DNA of 64,000 nt. It comes from Phlegmacium glaucopus. Its lineage: Eukaryota > Basidiomycota > Agaricomycetes > Agaricales > Cortinariaceae. The notes beneath the pieces were generated by a model. That model worked only from the letters and a program-made list of their open reading frames with translations. It did not search any database and was not told where the DNA came from. A program made the position numbers and the translations under genes. Location: contig MU130600.1 in NCBI GenBank assembly GCA_015039465.1, positions 20,751-84,750 on the forward strand, given 5' to 3'. Of this stretch, positions 11,985 to 23,864 are shown in pieces (position 1 is the stretch's first letter; the number at the start of each line of letters is the position of its first letter).

Positions 11985-14900
11985 ATGGTCCAATCGGATA
12001 AACGACTTCTGTGGCACCCTCGAAGGACCAATAAATTCGTGGTCGGAGGAAATTCACAGATCACCCTTTATGAATGGGCATCCGACTATCCTGAGATACG
12101 ACATATCACATCCCAACACGATTTACATTTTATGAAGGCGAGTCCTCGCTTCTATTCCATTCGTCGGTATACGAAGTCGGACGGCGAGTAGGCTCATTCG
12201 GAGGAATGTTGACCTCGACTATTCATTGGCAACAACTGTTGGACTTCTATCCAAGGCTTCTCTAATGTGTTTCTAATCTCGCCAAATGTTGGATTTGAAT
12301 AACTGATCATCCCTTAGTGTTTCTCCTGGTCTCCAGACCCTGCTTTCGATGACTTGATCGCTGTCGGGCTTACTACGGGCAAAGTCGACCTCATCCGACT
12401 TGAAGCAGGCAAGCAAGCGCAGCAGAAGAACATCCTTTCCAGTGGACCATCTGTGACACTCCCCGTCCGCAACTCTCGATCATGTAATGCCCTTGCTTTC
12501 AGCACTGCTGACCCGAATTATCTCGCAGTGGGCCTTGACAAAGTCCGGGGAGATTCTAGTCTTATCATCTGGGATATCAGCACATTGACTTCCTCTCTCA
12601 CTCTTCCTATCACTTCTCCAAACAATGCTACCCTACCCTCCCCGCGAGTTCAACCTCAAATTCCTAGATTAGACAACCAGGCTAGGATTGATCATCGAAT
12701 TCTCCAACAACACGCTCCCACGGAAGTTGTATCTTCATTGGCATTTTTACCTTCCTCTACTCATCTTCTCTTGGCTGGCATATCTCATCGGTGGCTGCGG
12801 CTCTTTGACCTCCGCTCTCCATCAACCACTGCGACAAATGTTGCTTCAAAAGTACATGGGATCGCAACGGATCCTTTCGATCCACATCGTGTGGCATGCT
12901 TCGGAGACGGTGTCGTCAGCGTTTGGGATGCCCGAAAACTTCACCAGCCCTTGTTGATGTTTTCTGAACGAGATGCGATTGCAGACGGGGCAAGACTCAG
13001 ACCGGGTTCACTGTACACAAACATTGAGTTTTCCAGCACACGAAGGGGTTGTTTGGCTACCTTGGAGAAGGACTCGAGTTATGTCCGATTTTGGGACCTA
13101 GCAGAAATGAGGATACATTCCACTGAGGGAGGTGTGGTTGGTGGAGGAGGATCTTCTGATGGTGATTCTAAGACCCCACGAGATTCCGCTAGGGCATCAA
13201 GGCGTTCTTGGGCTGCCAACTTACCATGGCCAACAGGAGAGAAACTCTCACCAAAGGAAAAGGATCTGTCTGAACTGTCCAGTCAATCATCATTCGTTGT
13301 GTCCGACACGCGGAGAAGTGAGTCATCCTTTTTATCCCTTTATGTATTTGGCCTCACACCAATTCATATCAGCTAAATATTTCCCTCGGTCATTGGCCTC
13401 CTTTGCTCTGGTGCCAAATCCCAATATATCGCATCCGCTGACCTCGAAAGTCATGGTTGTCAATAAGGATGGTGATCTTGAACTCTATGCCATATACGAC
13501 ACCCCTAAACAACCTATATGGAGCTCTCGAGGTGATCTGGCAATAGGTGCTGGCGTGGGTCTGAAAGTCGTTGGAGGCAACCAAAACACGACGCTGGCAG
13601 ACACATTTTCATCGGAAAGCGTTGGCCAATCGAGTTCTAGATTCAAATACGGCAATGATGACAAGCCTTCCCGCTCAAGATCAGTTTCAACACGAGACCA
13701 CTCCATTGCTCGAGGACGTTCGGGGCAGCCCTCTGGTGTGATGCCAACTCCGCATGCCCCTATTTTCAGGGTGGATAATGAAGAGTCTCCAGCAAGGTCA
13801 CCGTCCGTGGCTCCTACCGGTCTGTCAGCGACGAGGCCAGCGAGGACAAGGACCTATAGCCCAGCCTCTGTACAGAAGTATCGAAGACGGTCCCAGTCGC
13901 GCACCGATACCATCCCTGCGGAAGAACCAAGCCTTCAGCGTATAGCCAGTCCGAGGAGAAAGCCGAAGTCGCGAGAATTGAAGAAAGGTTTTCATCATGT
14001 TGTACAGGAGGACATATCCATGGTCATGAGGCGAAGGGTGTTGGCTGGTTATGGTTTAAGCAAGGTAAAATGTGTTGCCTGATGTCCTTTGACATAGGGT
14101 GCTTATTCTGCCTCTTAGCCCCAGGACAATATCAATGTAACTCTCGATGATCTTGAATTGTCTGACGGAACGACCCAAACTTTGTCAGACCTTTGGGCAT
14201 GGATTTATCGTGAGCATATATTTGATGTATTAACCACACTAGGTTCATGATGTCCTGGTTTTACAGATTCCCAGGAAGTTCTTTGTGTGCCGACACCACG
14301 ATTACATGGATATGATTTCTCTTACCAAGGTCTTCTCGGCATTTGGGAAGGTTTCAACCCTTCGTCTGTGCCCATACAACATTTCAGTGAAGATACCCCC
14401 GTTCCTGGTCAGCGTTCTCTGTTGCTCGACCTACCTGTGTCTGTCGGACTTGTACCACAAGTTCAGCACTCTCGTACCGCCAGCGGGGGCCATGAAAGAC
14501 ACCCATCTCACCGGAGTCATTCGCCGGCTGATGACTTGTTTGGAAGTTGGTCAGCTGCTTTGCATTCGTTGGCAGCCAGGCGCGGAACAGATCGTTCAAG
14601 TTGGAAGCCGACCGTGCCGACTAACAAGTTGGTACAGCGACAAATTGCTTTGCAAGTCTGCGGGTGGAGTCTGAGAGAGGAGGAACTAACAGCTGCCGTC
14701 AAGAGGTAATTTCTCCTTTTGTTTACCTCTTAATGTTCCGGTCGGGTATTAACGACTTTGGTGCTTCTAGATGGGAAAAGGAAGGGAGTCTATCACGAGC
14801 GGCCTGCTGGTTGGTCTTTACTCGGCAATATAGCAAGGCGGTTGATATTCTTATGAGGAGCGATGGTACAAAAGCATCATAACTCAATGTCGTAATCTGA

Positions 14901-15973
14901 CCCAGTTTCTGGATAGACGAAACCCACCAAATGATGTCAGGTACTATTGCAGCACTGGCACCTCACGCGTCACATTCTGGTTCAATCAAGAACGCGGAAC
15001 TAAGAGATCACTATGCAAGGCTTATTATTCGGCTACAAGATCCTTACTTCCGGGTTATGTTGACACACCTAGCTGTGGGAGACTGGTCTGATATACTTGA
15101 AGAAGAGGTTATACCCTTTCGTGAGCGACTCGCTATCGCTTTCCAATTCCTGGACGACAAATCGCTTTCCTCGTACCTCCGTCGTATGACTGAGCAAGCT
15201 TGCTCTCGCGGAGACATTGATGCTATCATCCTCACAGGGCTGACGCTTTCTGGCATGGATGTGCTTCAATCATACGTTGATCGCACTGGCGATGTTCAAT
15301 CGGCTGCTATACTTAGCTGTTATGTCTGCCCACAGCGGTTCAAAGACAAGAGAGCTGAGAGATGGCTAGACAACTATCGAGATTTGTTGGATGGCTTCAA
15401 GTTGCATCACCATCGTGTTGGTTTCGATATTGAAAGGGGTCAGATATTGCATGAAGCAATGCAGAACGGTGATATCGCACAAGAGGAATGGGTCCCACGA
15501 CAAATTACCATTCGATGCAATTATTGTAACAAGCCCGTCCACGATTCAAGAGAGTCTATGACACAACAGCAGAAACTTGGAAAGGTGATATCATGTTTCA
15601 TCTCTCCCTTCGAGTGTACATTGATGGACAGAACCTTGGACATAGCCGACTACATGTTCAAACTGTGGCCGCGAGCTTCCAAGATGCTCAGTTTGTTTGA
15701 TGACTCTGTCTATTGTTCATGATGCTGCTCGTGAGGTCGACCTTGGGTACACATACAACAGAGGTAGAGTTTTTTTTTGGTTTTGTTCCCTCGATTTCCA
15801 CTCACTTTTATCGTTCAGACACGTTTGACGACGCTATCGTTATCTGTCAGACCTGTCGGCATGGCGGTCATGCTGTGCATATCTTAGAATGGTTCCTAAA
15901 CGAAGATGGCCAACGGACGCATGATGTTTGTCCCGTGGCCGATTGCAGTTGTCGTTGCGCGGATGAGTTTTAA
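11985..15973 (+). CDS. SEA4: Mios/Sea4, WD40 subunit of the SEA (GATOR2) complex
   Basis: Nine exons: 11985-12137, 12318-13317, 13373-14064, 14119-14209, 14267-14705, 14771-14865, 14917-15584, 15646-15763 and 15819-15973; they join in frame to 1136 aa. The N-terminal WD40 propeller includes DKRLLWHPRRTNKFVVGG, SWSPDPAFDDLIAVGLTTG and FLAVGLDKVRGD-type blades (here YLAVGLDKVRGD). The middle is Ser/Arg-rich. The C-terminal zinc-binding end has CNYC, CSNCGRELPRCSVCL, ICQTCRHGGHAVHILEWF and VCPVADCSCRC, the zinc-ribbon/RING pair typical of Mios/Sea4. The complex sits on the vacuole/lysosome and counters GATOR1/SEACIT upstream of TORC1. Intron 1 (12138-12317) needs a GC donor (AAG|GCGAGT): the only nearby GT donor breaks the frame. 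The 44-51 bp introns around 14866 and 15585 were placed by phase and homology. Confidence 0.9.
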
Positions 15974-16447
15974 CTTCACCTGTTGCAAAAAAAAAAATCA
16001 TCATAATTATTCTTGACATTTCTTTGAGAGACGCTTCAGGATCAATACTTGTGACCAGTCCCAAGGCATCCGCTTGTGCATCGTGCAGTGTATTCCCTTG
16101 AGCTTCAGTGAATTTGATTTCAAATTACGGAACGCAAGAACTGGCTGGCCGACGGATGATATGCATAAGATATGACTCACCACAAAGAATGGACTAAAAA
16201 TTTCCTTGAAATATTCAGACGAAGTCGTTTATAATTCGACTGTCAGCCAGAGTGGTTCACGATTTTTATTCTTCCAAAGAACCGTATGACACCAATAAGT
16301 AGTATCCCTTTCCCTCACCTTTCTGTGTATGCAAGAAGGGACGGCATTGTTCTTTCAGTATGGTGGGAAAAGGTAATGAATCGAAACACTTGCTAGTGAT
16401 AGACCGACCTCCATCTAATGAGCCAGAGGGTTACGAAATCTCGCGTA
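15974..16447. other. Mios 3' flank, no gene
   Basis: A short A-rich stretch follows the stop and then ordinary intergenic sequence up to the tRNA gene. Nothing coding is visible. Confidence 0.5.
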
Positions 16448-16537
16448 TCCTCTTTAGCTCAGTTTGGTAGAGCGCATCACTTGTATGCGTACAGAGGCAT
16501 AAATGATGAGGTCAGTCGTTCGAGTCGGCTAAGAGGA
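16448..16537 (+). tRNA. tRNA-Thr (anticodon TGT) with a 17-nt intron
   Basis: Acceptor arms TCCTCTT (16448-16454) and AAGAGGA (16531-16537) pair perfectly. The D arm is GCTC..GAGC. The anticodon stem CATCA/TGATG encloses CT-TGT-A, and the T arm is AGTCG-TTCGAGT-CGGCT. A 17-nt insertion at 16486-16502 lies one base after the anticodon, the canonical position of nuclear tRNA introns; removing it leaves a 73-nt tRNA. TGT reads ACA threonine codons. Confidence 0.9.
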
Positions 16538-16617
16538 ACTCCAAAATAACTGCCTCCTCACAAATGGTGGAATATTTTATTGTGTTTTTATTTTCAAAAA
16601 ATCTGGCGCAAATAGTA

Positions 16618-17530
16618 CTATCCCTTCTGGCGGGAACGATCATCCACAACAGACCAGAAGTCTCTCGCTCCAGTCCTGGAGACATTCCAATGCCTGAACG
16701 GCCAGCTGCATTGGGGAAAAAAAAACAAGAAACCTGGGATCAATATACTCCCCCGAAAACGTCAGATCTTTGACAAGATCTTCGCCCTCTCGTGAAAATA
16801 CCACCAACGCCAAAAGATGTTGACAATCCCTTAGCAATCGACGTATATATTTGAGAAGCTGAGAATGCGATTGCCCCGTCAAATCACTAAACGCCATATG
16901 GGCGAACGCAGGAAGTTCGCATAGGCCTAAGCTGTTCCAATCGAATGTTTGGGAAGCAGTAGGATCGACGATTTCGAGATGGGATAGATGAGGGAAAATA
17001 TCTGGGTCGAATCTACGTGTAGAAGGTGAGGATGTGCCCCAGAAAGCTTCCATTGTTATGGAGAGTTTTTGTAGACGCTGTGGAACGAGGAATTGTATGA
17101 GTCTAACTGTGGGATCGGTCCAACATATGAAATCAGTGACGCCTGAACATGCGGATACGATTCGTGTAATAACAGCGGATTTGAAATTCTTAGTTATATG
17201 TAATTTTTTGACGTTCCTGCCAAAGAAGATGGGGGGCCGAGAGCGTAATGTACGAAGGAACAGTCGGATATTCGTATATGGAGATAGTACCACCGTTTCG
17301 TAGATGACGGCTTCTGCCCTGAAATTTATGAGACGGATATTAGGGTGACTTGAGATTTAGAAGACGTACCATTCTTGAACATATTTCGATATTCGACAGA
17401 GCTTTGGAGCTGTTCTAAGATACATACCAGCGGTGAGTTTGAAGATGTAGCATTCCAGTTCATAAGGCAAATCGACACTGCTGTCGTGACTTCCAGATCG
17501 ACTTGATATGCAATCCAATGATTGTGCCAT
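16618..17530 (-). CDS. Agaric F-box-like/LRR-type hypothetical protein, possible frameshift near the end
   Basis: Exon 1 is 17530-17370 (LPYELECYIFKL, the F-box-like start of a large agaric family). Exon 2 starts at 17318 (AEAVIYETVVLSPYTNIRLF, then LRSRPPIFFGRNVKKL, FPHLSHLEIVD, LPAFAHMAFSDL). These proteins follow a standard pattern: F-box-like motif, then imperfect leucine-rich strands; their role is unknown, probably substrate adaptors. After DPRFLVFF the open frame ends at 16640. The family's usual ending (GARDFW..) is found only in another frame, down to a TAG at 16618. The switch falls on a run of nine A (plus strand, about 16719-16727), so a homopolymer indel, real or technical, is likely. 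An in-frame upstream ATG at 17635 exists but would pass through a T10/G16 homopolymer; I prefer 17530. Confidence 0.7.
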
Positions 17531-17548
17531 ATTGCCAAAAGATCGTAC

Positions 17549-17574
17549 TTTTTTTTTTGGGGGGGGGGGGGGGG
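17549..17574. repeat. T10/G16 homopolymer
   Basis: Ten T (17549-17558) are followed directly by sixteen G (17559-17574), just upstream of the F-box-like gene start. The length is doubtful in any assembly. Confidence 0.9.
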
Positions 17575-17884
17575 TCAGATGGACGTTGACAGTAAAGACC
17601 GGTTTTTGTGATTGTGAAGTCTCATGACGAGACATGTCTTAGTTTGGAGAAATGAAGACGAAGAAATCTCATCTCTGTTGCGCACAAAGTGATAGGCGTT
17701 GTGTGATTTATACTGAGCAGCAGCACTGCTCGATTTATTAGAGATACAAGTCCTCCATTATAGTTTCCATAGCCGTTGCTGCCTTGAGCACTGAGAGAAT
17801 GGGGCAGCTGAAGGCCAGGACAAGGCTAATAGAAGACACTGTTCGTGAGATAGTGTAGCTAGCAAGGGTGAGGCGCACGGCAAA

Positions 17885-18211
17885 TTACAGCTATTTGCGA
17901 AATGGTAGACGTTTTGGAAATTTTCTCATGTGCGCCTTTGTTTGTATAAATACCCATAATTAGGTGGAATTGATGCGCATGAGTGGAAAGCAGTGGAGCG
18001 GCTACGCTATTTACATCTAGTATAGGCTCCTTGTCACCAACGCGGTCAACAATCAATATATTGCGATGACATAGTGATTTTCAAGCAAGGTGGAGCAATG
18101 AGGAATTGAGGCACGGTTTGTTTGCGCTATACTATATCTGGTTGTTTACCGTAAACAAAGGCGCAGATGAGAAATTTTCCAAAACGTCTACCATTTCGCA
18201 AATAGCTGTAA
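17885..18211. mobile_element. 327-bp element with about 60-bp terminal inverted repeats
   Basis: 17885-17944 and 18153-18211 are inverted copies (outer end TTACAGCTATTTGCGAAATG, inner end near GGCGCCTTTGTTT-type sequence) differing at only a few positions. The interior of about 200 bp is non-coding. It fits a MITE or foldback element. The flanks are A/T-rich and I cannot fix a target-site duplication. Confidence 0.65.
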
Positions 18212-18309
18212 AAATTAAATGAAATTCTAGATATAGAGTTGAAATGTTGCCGGGCGACATGTGACTGAATGGTAACTACACGACGGCATCACGTGATTTA
18301 GCGCACGGA

Positions 18310-18331
18310 CCAATGGCCGCCCATATATATA
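18310..18331 (+). promoter_or_regulatory. Candidate core promoter: CCAAT plus TATA box
   Basis: CCAAT at 18310-18314 is followed by TATATATA at 18324-18331, in a locally GC-rich segment just after a CACGTG motif (18292-18297). No clear gene follows within 1 kb: the only nearby start (18476, MALPLAESRGRL) runs into a possible GTATGC donor. It may drive an unrecognised small gene or non-coding RNA. Sequence alone cannot show activity. Confidence 0.3.
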
Positions 18332-19402
18332 GGGCGGTGGGCCCATTCTAGTTTCCTTAGAACATACTCAATCAGGATCTGTTTACAGAAACTGACCGAG
18401 TCTCGCATTTTTACAAATGCCACATTCTTGAAATCCACTCGATGACATCCGCGCTATCTCGTTAAGCAGAGAACATGGCTTTGCCTCTGGCAGAGTCTCG
18501 AGGACGTTTGGTTCGTCAATTGGGTATGCTTGCAAAAGCTGCTTGAATGACTTGCCAGCGAGTTTAGCGTTTGTCTGATGGATTACTTTTACTTTACATT
18601 TGTATTTTAGCTTTTGGAATTAGTATATTTTCAATACGTCTGTAACCTTCTGTAACTTGGTGAAATATTGGAAATGTTGTGATCAGCAGGTTGTGAAATC
18701 ATATAGGCCATCATAAAACACAAAAAAAAAAATTTGCAAAAAGGTGTGATTCCGAGGGGTGATTTCTGGATCAAAAGTGGCAGGAGAGTAATTTGTTGTA
18801 ACTTCGACACGAGAGGCTATGAGAGGCCAAGGAACTTGGCTCTCCATCTATACATCTGTCAATGAGGGTAACCACTGACAGTTTGATCTGCTCTTACATA
18901 GGGATTAATTGTTCCTCAAGCAATGAGGTGTCTTCAAAAATTTAACTGTGGAAGAGGTGGAACAGTACCAAGTGACCACGATTTCGCTGTGAGACCTTTC
19001 GCCCTCATTGTGCAGTTTCGGGATTTGGGTCCCGCACATGGCCTATGCTGCTGTAAGATTTTGCGATACATTCAGGAAGCTGTACATAACCTTAATTTCG
19101 GGATTCTCGGTTTACGGGGATGCATTGACAGTCATCAACACAGGACCTTGACGCAGATTGAGGGTTACTATAAAAACCTACTAAGGGATAGCAACGCGAG
19201 ATAGCCATGAAGCTGTGCCCAGCAGTGCGCGGCCTCATGCGGAGGTGATAACTCCCGATGGCCGGCCTTCCACTTTTGTAGACTGCCGAAATATTCCTTT
19301 TTATGGTAACAATTTGCGTAAATGGTATCAGAGTTTGTTCCTTGGCACCCCAACCAACGTTCAGCCTCTCTCCACTTGCCATCATACCCTATCTTCTTTC
19401 CA
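18332..19402. other. No supported gene; 5' region of the Mg2+ transporter
   Basis: Frames here are short and lack family features. The final part should hold the transporter promoter and leader. A G-rich 20-mer-scale low-complexity patch and poly-A at about 18719-18731 are the only other structure seen. Confidence 0.4.
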
Positions 19403-22208
19403 ATGTCCTCGACCTCAGCAGCGGTTACGGCGACAGCAGCAGCATCAACTACTTCAGCTGCAACCCTTACAGCCAACGCTAACCTAAAGGCAGGTTCAAC
19501 TTCCTGAGATGCGATACCCTGCCAGTTAATATGAACCCTATTTTTCAATTCATAGATCGTTGGAATCGTACTGGCAATAACAAGTGGTTTGTTAATTGGT
19601 TCAAGTTTCGTTTTCAAGAAGAAAGGACTGCTCCGTTCGCAGGCGGGTGGAGAGTTAGGTGAAGGTGTTGCATATCTCAAATCGGTGAGTTAACTCGGGC
19701 CCCCCCGCGCCAAACTGAATTCTGACATTAACCTTTTTACAAGCCACTATGGTGGTTAGGAATGAGCAGTACGTATTTCAGGAGATTGATACTTTTTGTG
19801 TTACTGAAGTAGATATGCAAGTGATGATTCTTGGGGAATTGTGTAATTTTGCCGGTGCGTTCCATGCTACTTATTTATTTAATCAAGTCTAAACTTGCGA
19901 GTCTCCAGCGTATGCATTTGTGGAAGCTCTTGTTGTCGTATGTCTGCCTCCTTATACCAATTTCCCCCTCACCTCAAACTTTTCTGGAATCAGACGCCTC
20001 TAGGCGCACTCTCTGTTGTCGTCTGCGCCATTCTTTCATCAATATTTCTCAAGGAGAAGCTTACTTTCTTTGGTTGGCTTGGATGTGCTTTATGCATTGT
20101 CAGCGTCTCTCCTTTGTCATTCCAGGCTCTCAGCTGACCCACAGTAATAGTTGGGCTCAGTCATTATTGCTCTCAATGGTGGGTTCAGTCGCATTGACAT
20201 CTCTAAACACAGTACTCATAGCATCCTTCCATAAGGTCCACAAGAACCAACCATCGGTAAAATTACTGTATTTCAAAAGCTCTTCCTAGCTCCTGGTTTC
20301 CTTTCCTTCACTGGTGTTCTCATCGCTGCGGCGTTGGTTATTATCTTCTACTTCGCGCCAAAGTCAGTTCTTTTGCTGTTCCTGTCTCGATAACAATTGA
20401 AAGCTTCTGTATTGTTAGGTATGGCAAGAAGAGCATGTTGTGGTATATCTTTGTGTGTAGCATGATTGGTGGCATATCTGTTAGCGTCACAACTGGACTT
20501 GGTGCTGCCATTGTCGAGACAGCTAGGGGCGACAACCAGGTATGCATTTGTCTCTTGTTACCCAAAGTAAATGTTCAACGGCTTTTCCAGTTTAAATTTG
20601 GGTTTATATACTTTTTATTCGCATTTGTTGTCGTAACCCTTCGTGAGTTCAACCATCATCGATCGCATGTGGGCAATGACTGATTTTTCTGTAGTGGTGG
20701 AAGTGTACTATCTTAACGTGGCGCTGGCGCTATTCAATACTGGTCAGTCTTTTTTGCTTCTTTTTTGAGCTTTACTCTCACTGATTACTGGCTTCATCAG
20801 CTATGGGTGAGATCTATATGCCACCTTCCGTATTCCCAGATACTCAACCTTTGTGTAGTCACGCCAACATATTACGTCATCTGTAAGAGGCCTCATCCTC
20901 ACGTCTCAAAGCACTCATTTATTTTTCATTTTAAATAGTTACGTTTTTTTCGATACTAACGAGTATCGTGTGTACCCATTTGTATCTTCACATTTAACCT
21001 TTTTTTAAAGACATCTTTAGGTCCTATTTCAAGGCCTCTCAGCTACTCCTTCTCAGATTATCACACTCGTCATGGGCTTTTTGGTCATCTGTGTTGGAAT
21101 CACCGTCCTCCAAATGTCCAAAGTCGACCCTGAGAAACTCAATAAACTCGATCGACGCTCTACTATGCTCTTGCAAGTTGCTCGATCCCAAGCTGGAAAT
21201 GTGGACGAGAAAAATGGCTTTAACGTAGAAGATCCCGGCATGGACACCCTCCGTGGCTCATTTGGTGCTGTGGGTAGCATCATTCGGGCACGAACCCGAA
21301 AGAGAATGAGCCAAAACAGTCAAAACTCCACCCATTTACGAATGAGACCTACAGGTGCTGCTGCACCCCACGATCCGACCGTTTCAGTGATAAATGTAAA
21401 TCAACTGGACCCTTCAAGCGTTGATGTACTACGACACCAGTTGTATGACCCTCCTGTCCCCCGAGACGACACTTCTTCCCTTCGAGATTCTGTACTTTCA
21501 CAGCCACTTTCGACCAAACGACCGACGATCAAGTTTGATAGTCAAGATGTTGTGCATTCATACAAGAGGCCTGGGACGGGAGATAATACCGCGACGCATG
21601 AGCACCGGCAAGCACAAGGGGGGGCGACATTACGTGATGGCTATCCTCCATTGGCTACCGTACCAGGGAACGAGAAAGAGATCAATTTGCTGGATACGGA
21701 CCCTACGGTGCCACGGGGTGCAACAACACCTCAAGTGATACCAAAGCTTCCTCCACCGCACAGAGGGCAATTACTAAATATACCATCTAGCATAGCAAGT
21801 GAGCCTACGATACACAGCGCTCCTCCGACGACTCGTGAACATTTTGCGCGTGTGGCTGCCCCTCAGCCTACGAGGGTAGACGTGAAGGACCTTTTTGACT
21901 CAAATTCAGGAAGAGGAACGTTGTTGTCCTTCCCTTCCGTGACTGATTCGGCTCCTAGTGAATGGGGGTCAGCAGATGCGGAGAGGGAGTCTCATCATGC
22001 GAAGGACAAGAAGGAGAAGTCGAGAGAACGTGTCAAGTCTCCGAAGAGATATCCCAGAGGTACTGTAGATGACGATGAAGAGGAGACTGAGATATTATTC
22101 AGGAAGGGGGCGGCTAGTTCGGAGGGTAGCGACAATAGGTCGGAGACACCACCGCTGGATGTTTCTGGTATTCGGCTCGTGTCGATTAACCAACGGGAAT
22201 ACTTTTGA
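19403..22208 (+). CDS. NIPA-type (DUF803) magnesium transporter
   Basis: Fifteen exons join in frame to 676 aa: 19403-19489, 19556-19684, 19744-19768, 19822-19854, 19909-19937, 19994-20098, 20151-20178, 20236-20362, 20419-20539, 20591-20642, 20695-20742, 20801-20806, 20859-20882, 20939-20967 and 21021-22208. Membrane segments of the NIPA family follow in order: IVGIVLAITSGLLIGSSFVF, LPLWWLGM-like PLWWLGM, GALSVVVCAILSSIF, LFLAPGF, SMIGGISVSVTTGLGAAI, YLNVALALFNTAMVTPTYY and LVMGFLVICVGITVLQMSK. A long polar cytoplasmic tail (from about residue 300) is Ser/Arg-rich and species-variable. NIPA proteins import Mg2+ at the plasma membrane or endosomes. Exon 12 is only 6 nt. Exon 1 seems to end at a GC donor (AAG|GCAGGT): the GT alternative four bases on breaks the frame. 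Confidence 0.9.
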
Positions 22209-22724
22209 AAGGCTCGACTCCAGGTTCAAAAGAGATACGGTCATTGATTTCATTGGGCTCTTGGCGTTTTTTTCCTCTCCACCATCGTCTCTCGTCTTCC
22301 GTTCCTCCGTCCCTTGCCCCCTTCGCATCACCGTACCGCGCCCAAATAACAGCTATTCAGGTTCAAGTCTATCACTATTATTATTGTTATCCCCGCCCCC
22401 CCACCTCCCTTCCTTACTTTCTTTGCATTTTCTTGTATGGTGTATGATGCCTAGAGCAAGCCAAACTACTACATAGCGTGCACAAGCACCGGACTTCTTT
22501 TTTTTCTTGATAGTGAAAATCTATGGCTCCCCTCTTCCGTCTCTTTTTCATATACAATAGTAATGAAACATGAGTAACTTGTAACAACCTATACTACCAA
22601 TATTTTCCTCTCAGCTGACTGGATTGGTTGAAGGAAATGACAATTTCTGGGACCCAACTTTTAGGTGTGTACGGTGCATTGTAACAAGGATACCCGAGAT
22701 GGTGGTGACGAACCTTTTTCCAAT
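22209..22724. other. Convergent intergenic, 3' UTRs
   Basis: Pyrimidine-rich sequence between the transporter stop and the stop of the MYND gene on the other strand. No gene is seen. Confidence 0.5.
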
Positions 22725-23652
22725 CTACTCAAACAAGTGGCTCCCGAACCCATTTCTTCCAATACTCTTCTGATCCTCGATAAATTTGTCCGCGAAGGTA
22801 CGGAAGAGAGCTTTATTGATACGAGAACCAGGATCTTCCCCCTCGAAAAAGTCTGAATGCAACAAGGACGAGTGAAATTGATACATCGTCTCGATCAATT
22901 CTTTCTTGAGTGGTTTTCTATCCTTTCGGATGGCGAAGCACTGTGAGTGCAGAATAAGATTGGGATAAGGCTGGTAGAAGTATTTGATAATCCAGACTTA
23001 CATCTCCTAGATAATCCATTTGCCAGCTAACATGCGATAGATGGTAGATGCGTTAATCAGGGCCCATTATCCAAAACAGTGAACCGGTAATCACTCACTG
23101 CCGATATGGGGCTATTCCATTATCAGGTTCGATTCGCAGGTACACAGCTGGTTGGTTATCGTTGACATAATAACTTGAGAACATTCTGGTGCTGCAGATG
23201 ATCAACGGTATGCCGTATAGATCTGTGGTTGGACAGAGCTCGCCAAAGGTGAAGATGGGATGGTTCGCTTCCAGGAGTTCAGGTATGAAGCACTTGAATA
23301 CTGGGAGATAGCCATTGCTACTGAGGCGGATACCCCAGACGGCGCCTTCACCCCCTGACATTATACTGTGCTCGATAGCAGGTGCTGGACGGACACAGAT
23401 TTGTTTGTGTATCTTCCAATGCTTGATTTGACAATCTTTGGACTGGCATTGTTTAACAAGGAAAGGTTAGTACTTTATAATTCAAGTTGAAAGATTTTTA
23501 ATTCAACGTACGCAGTATAGCACAGCCTTACACTTCGCACATCTTTTGAGATCTAGCTGTTGGACTTTGCATTGTTCACAGGATAACTGAGATTGGCCAG
23601 CTTGAGAGGAGAGTTTGCCAGGACCTGCTGCCCCCGGATGCTGAGAAGACAT
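22725..23652 (-). CDS. MYND zinc-finger protein
   Basis: Four exons on the minus strand, 23652-23512, 23442-23099, 23026-23002 (25 nt) and 22970-22725, join in frame to 251 aa. The MYND finger is near residues 25-70: CEQCKV, then RCAKCKAVLYCSKDCQ and IKHWKIHKQIC, with the expected Cys/His ligands created by the first splice. The C-terminal half (VWGIRLSSNGYLPVF, PYPNLILHSQCFAIRKDRKP) matches a common agaric MYND hypothetical family. MYND fingers mediate protein contacts; the cellular role is unknown. A further in-frame ATG 13 codons upstream (23691) is possible; I chose the one giving the usual short leader. Confidence 0.85.
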
Positions 23653-23864
23653 CTCTGGTTGATGAGTAGTGTGAGAGAGGGTCAACTTCATCAGGTTTTA
23701 GAACGGCCGTGACTTAAGCGCTCAAAAAGCTTTATCTGGTTCAATTGCCATCGATAACAAAAAGCCGGTGCCACGAAACGATCCATGCGCATGACTTGGG
23801 CATGAGTAGAAGCCTAATTTCATAAAGTTACAGTTGCTTTGCTTTTCTTAAGTTTTCACCATAT

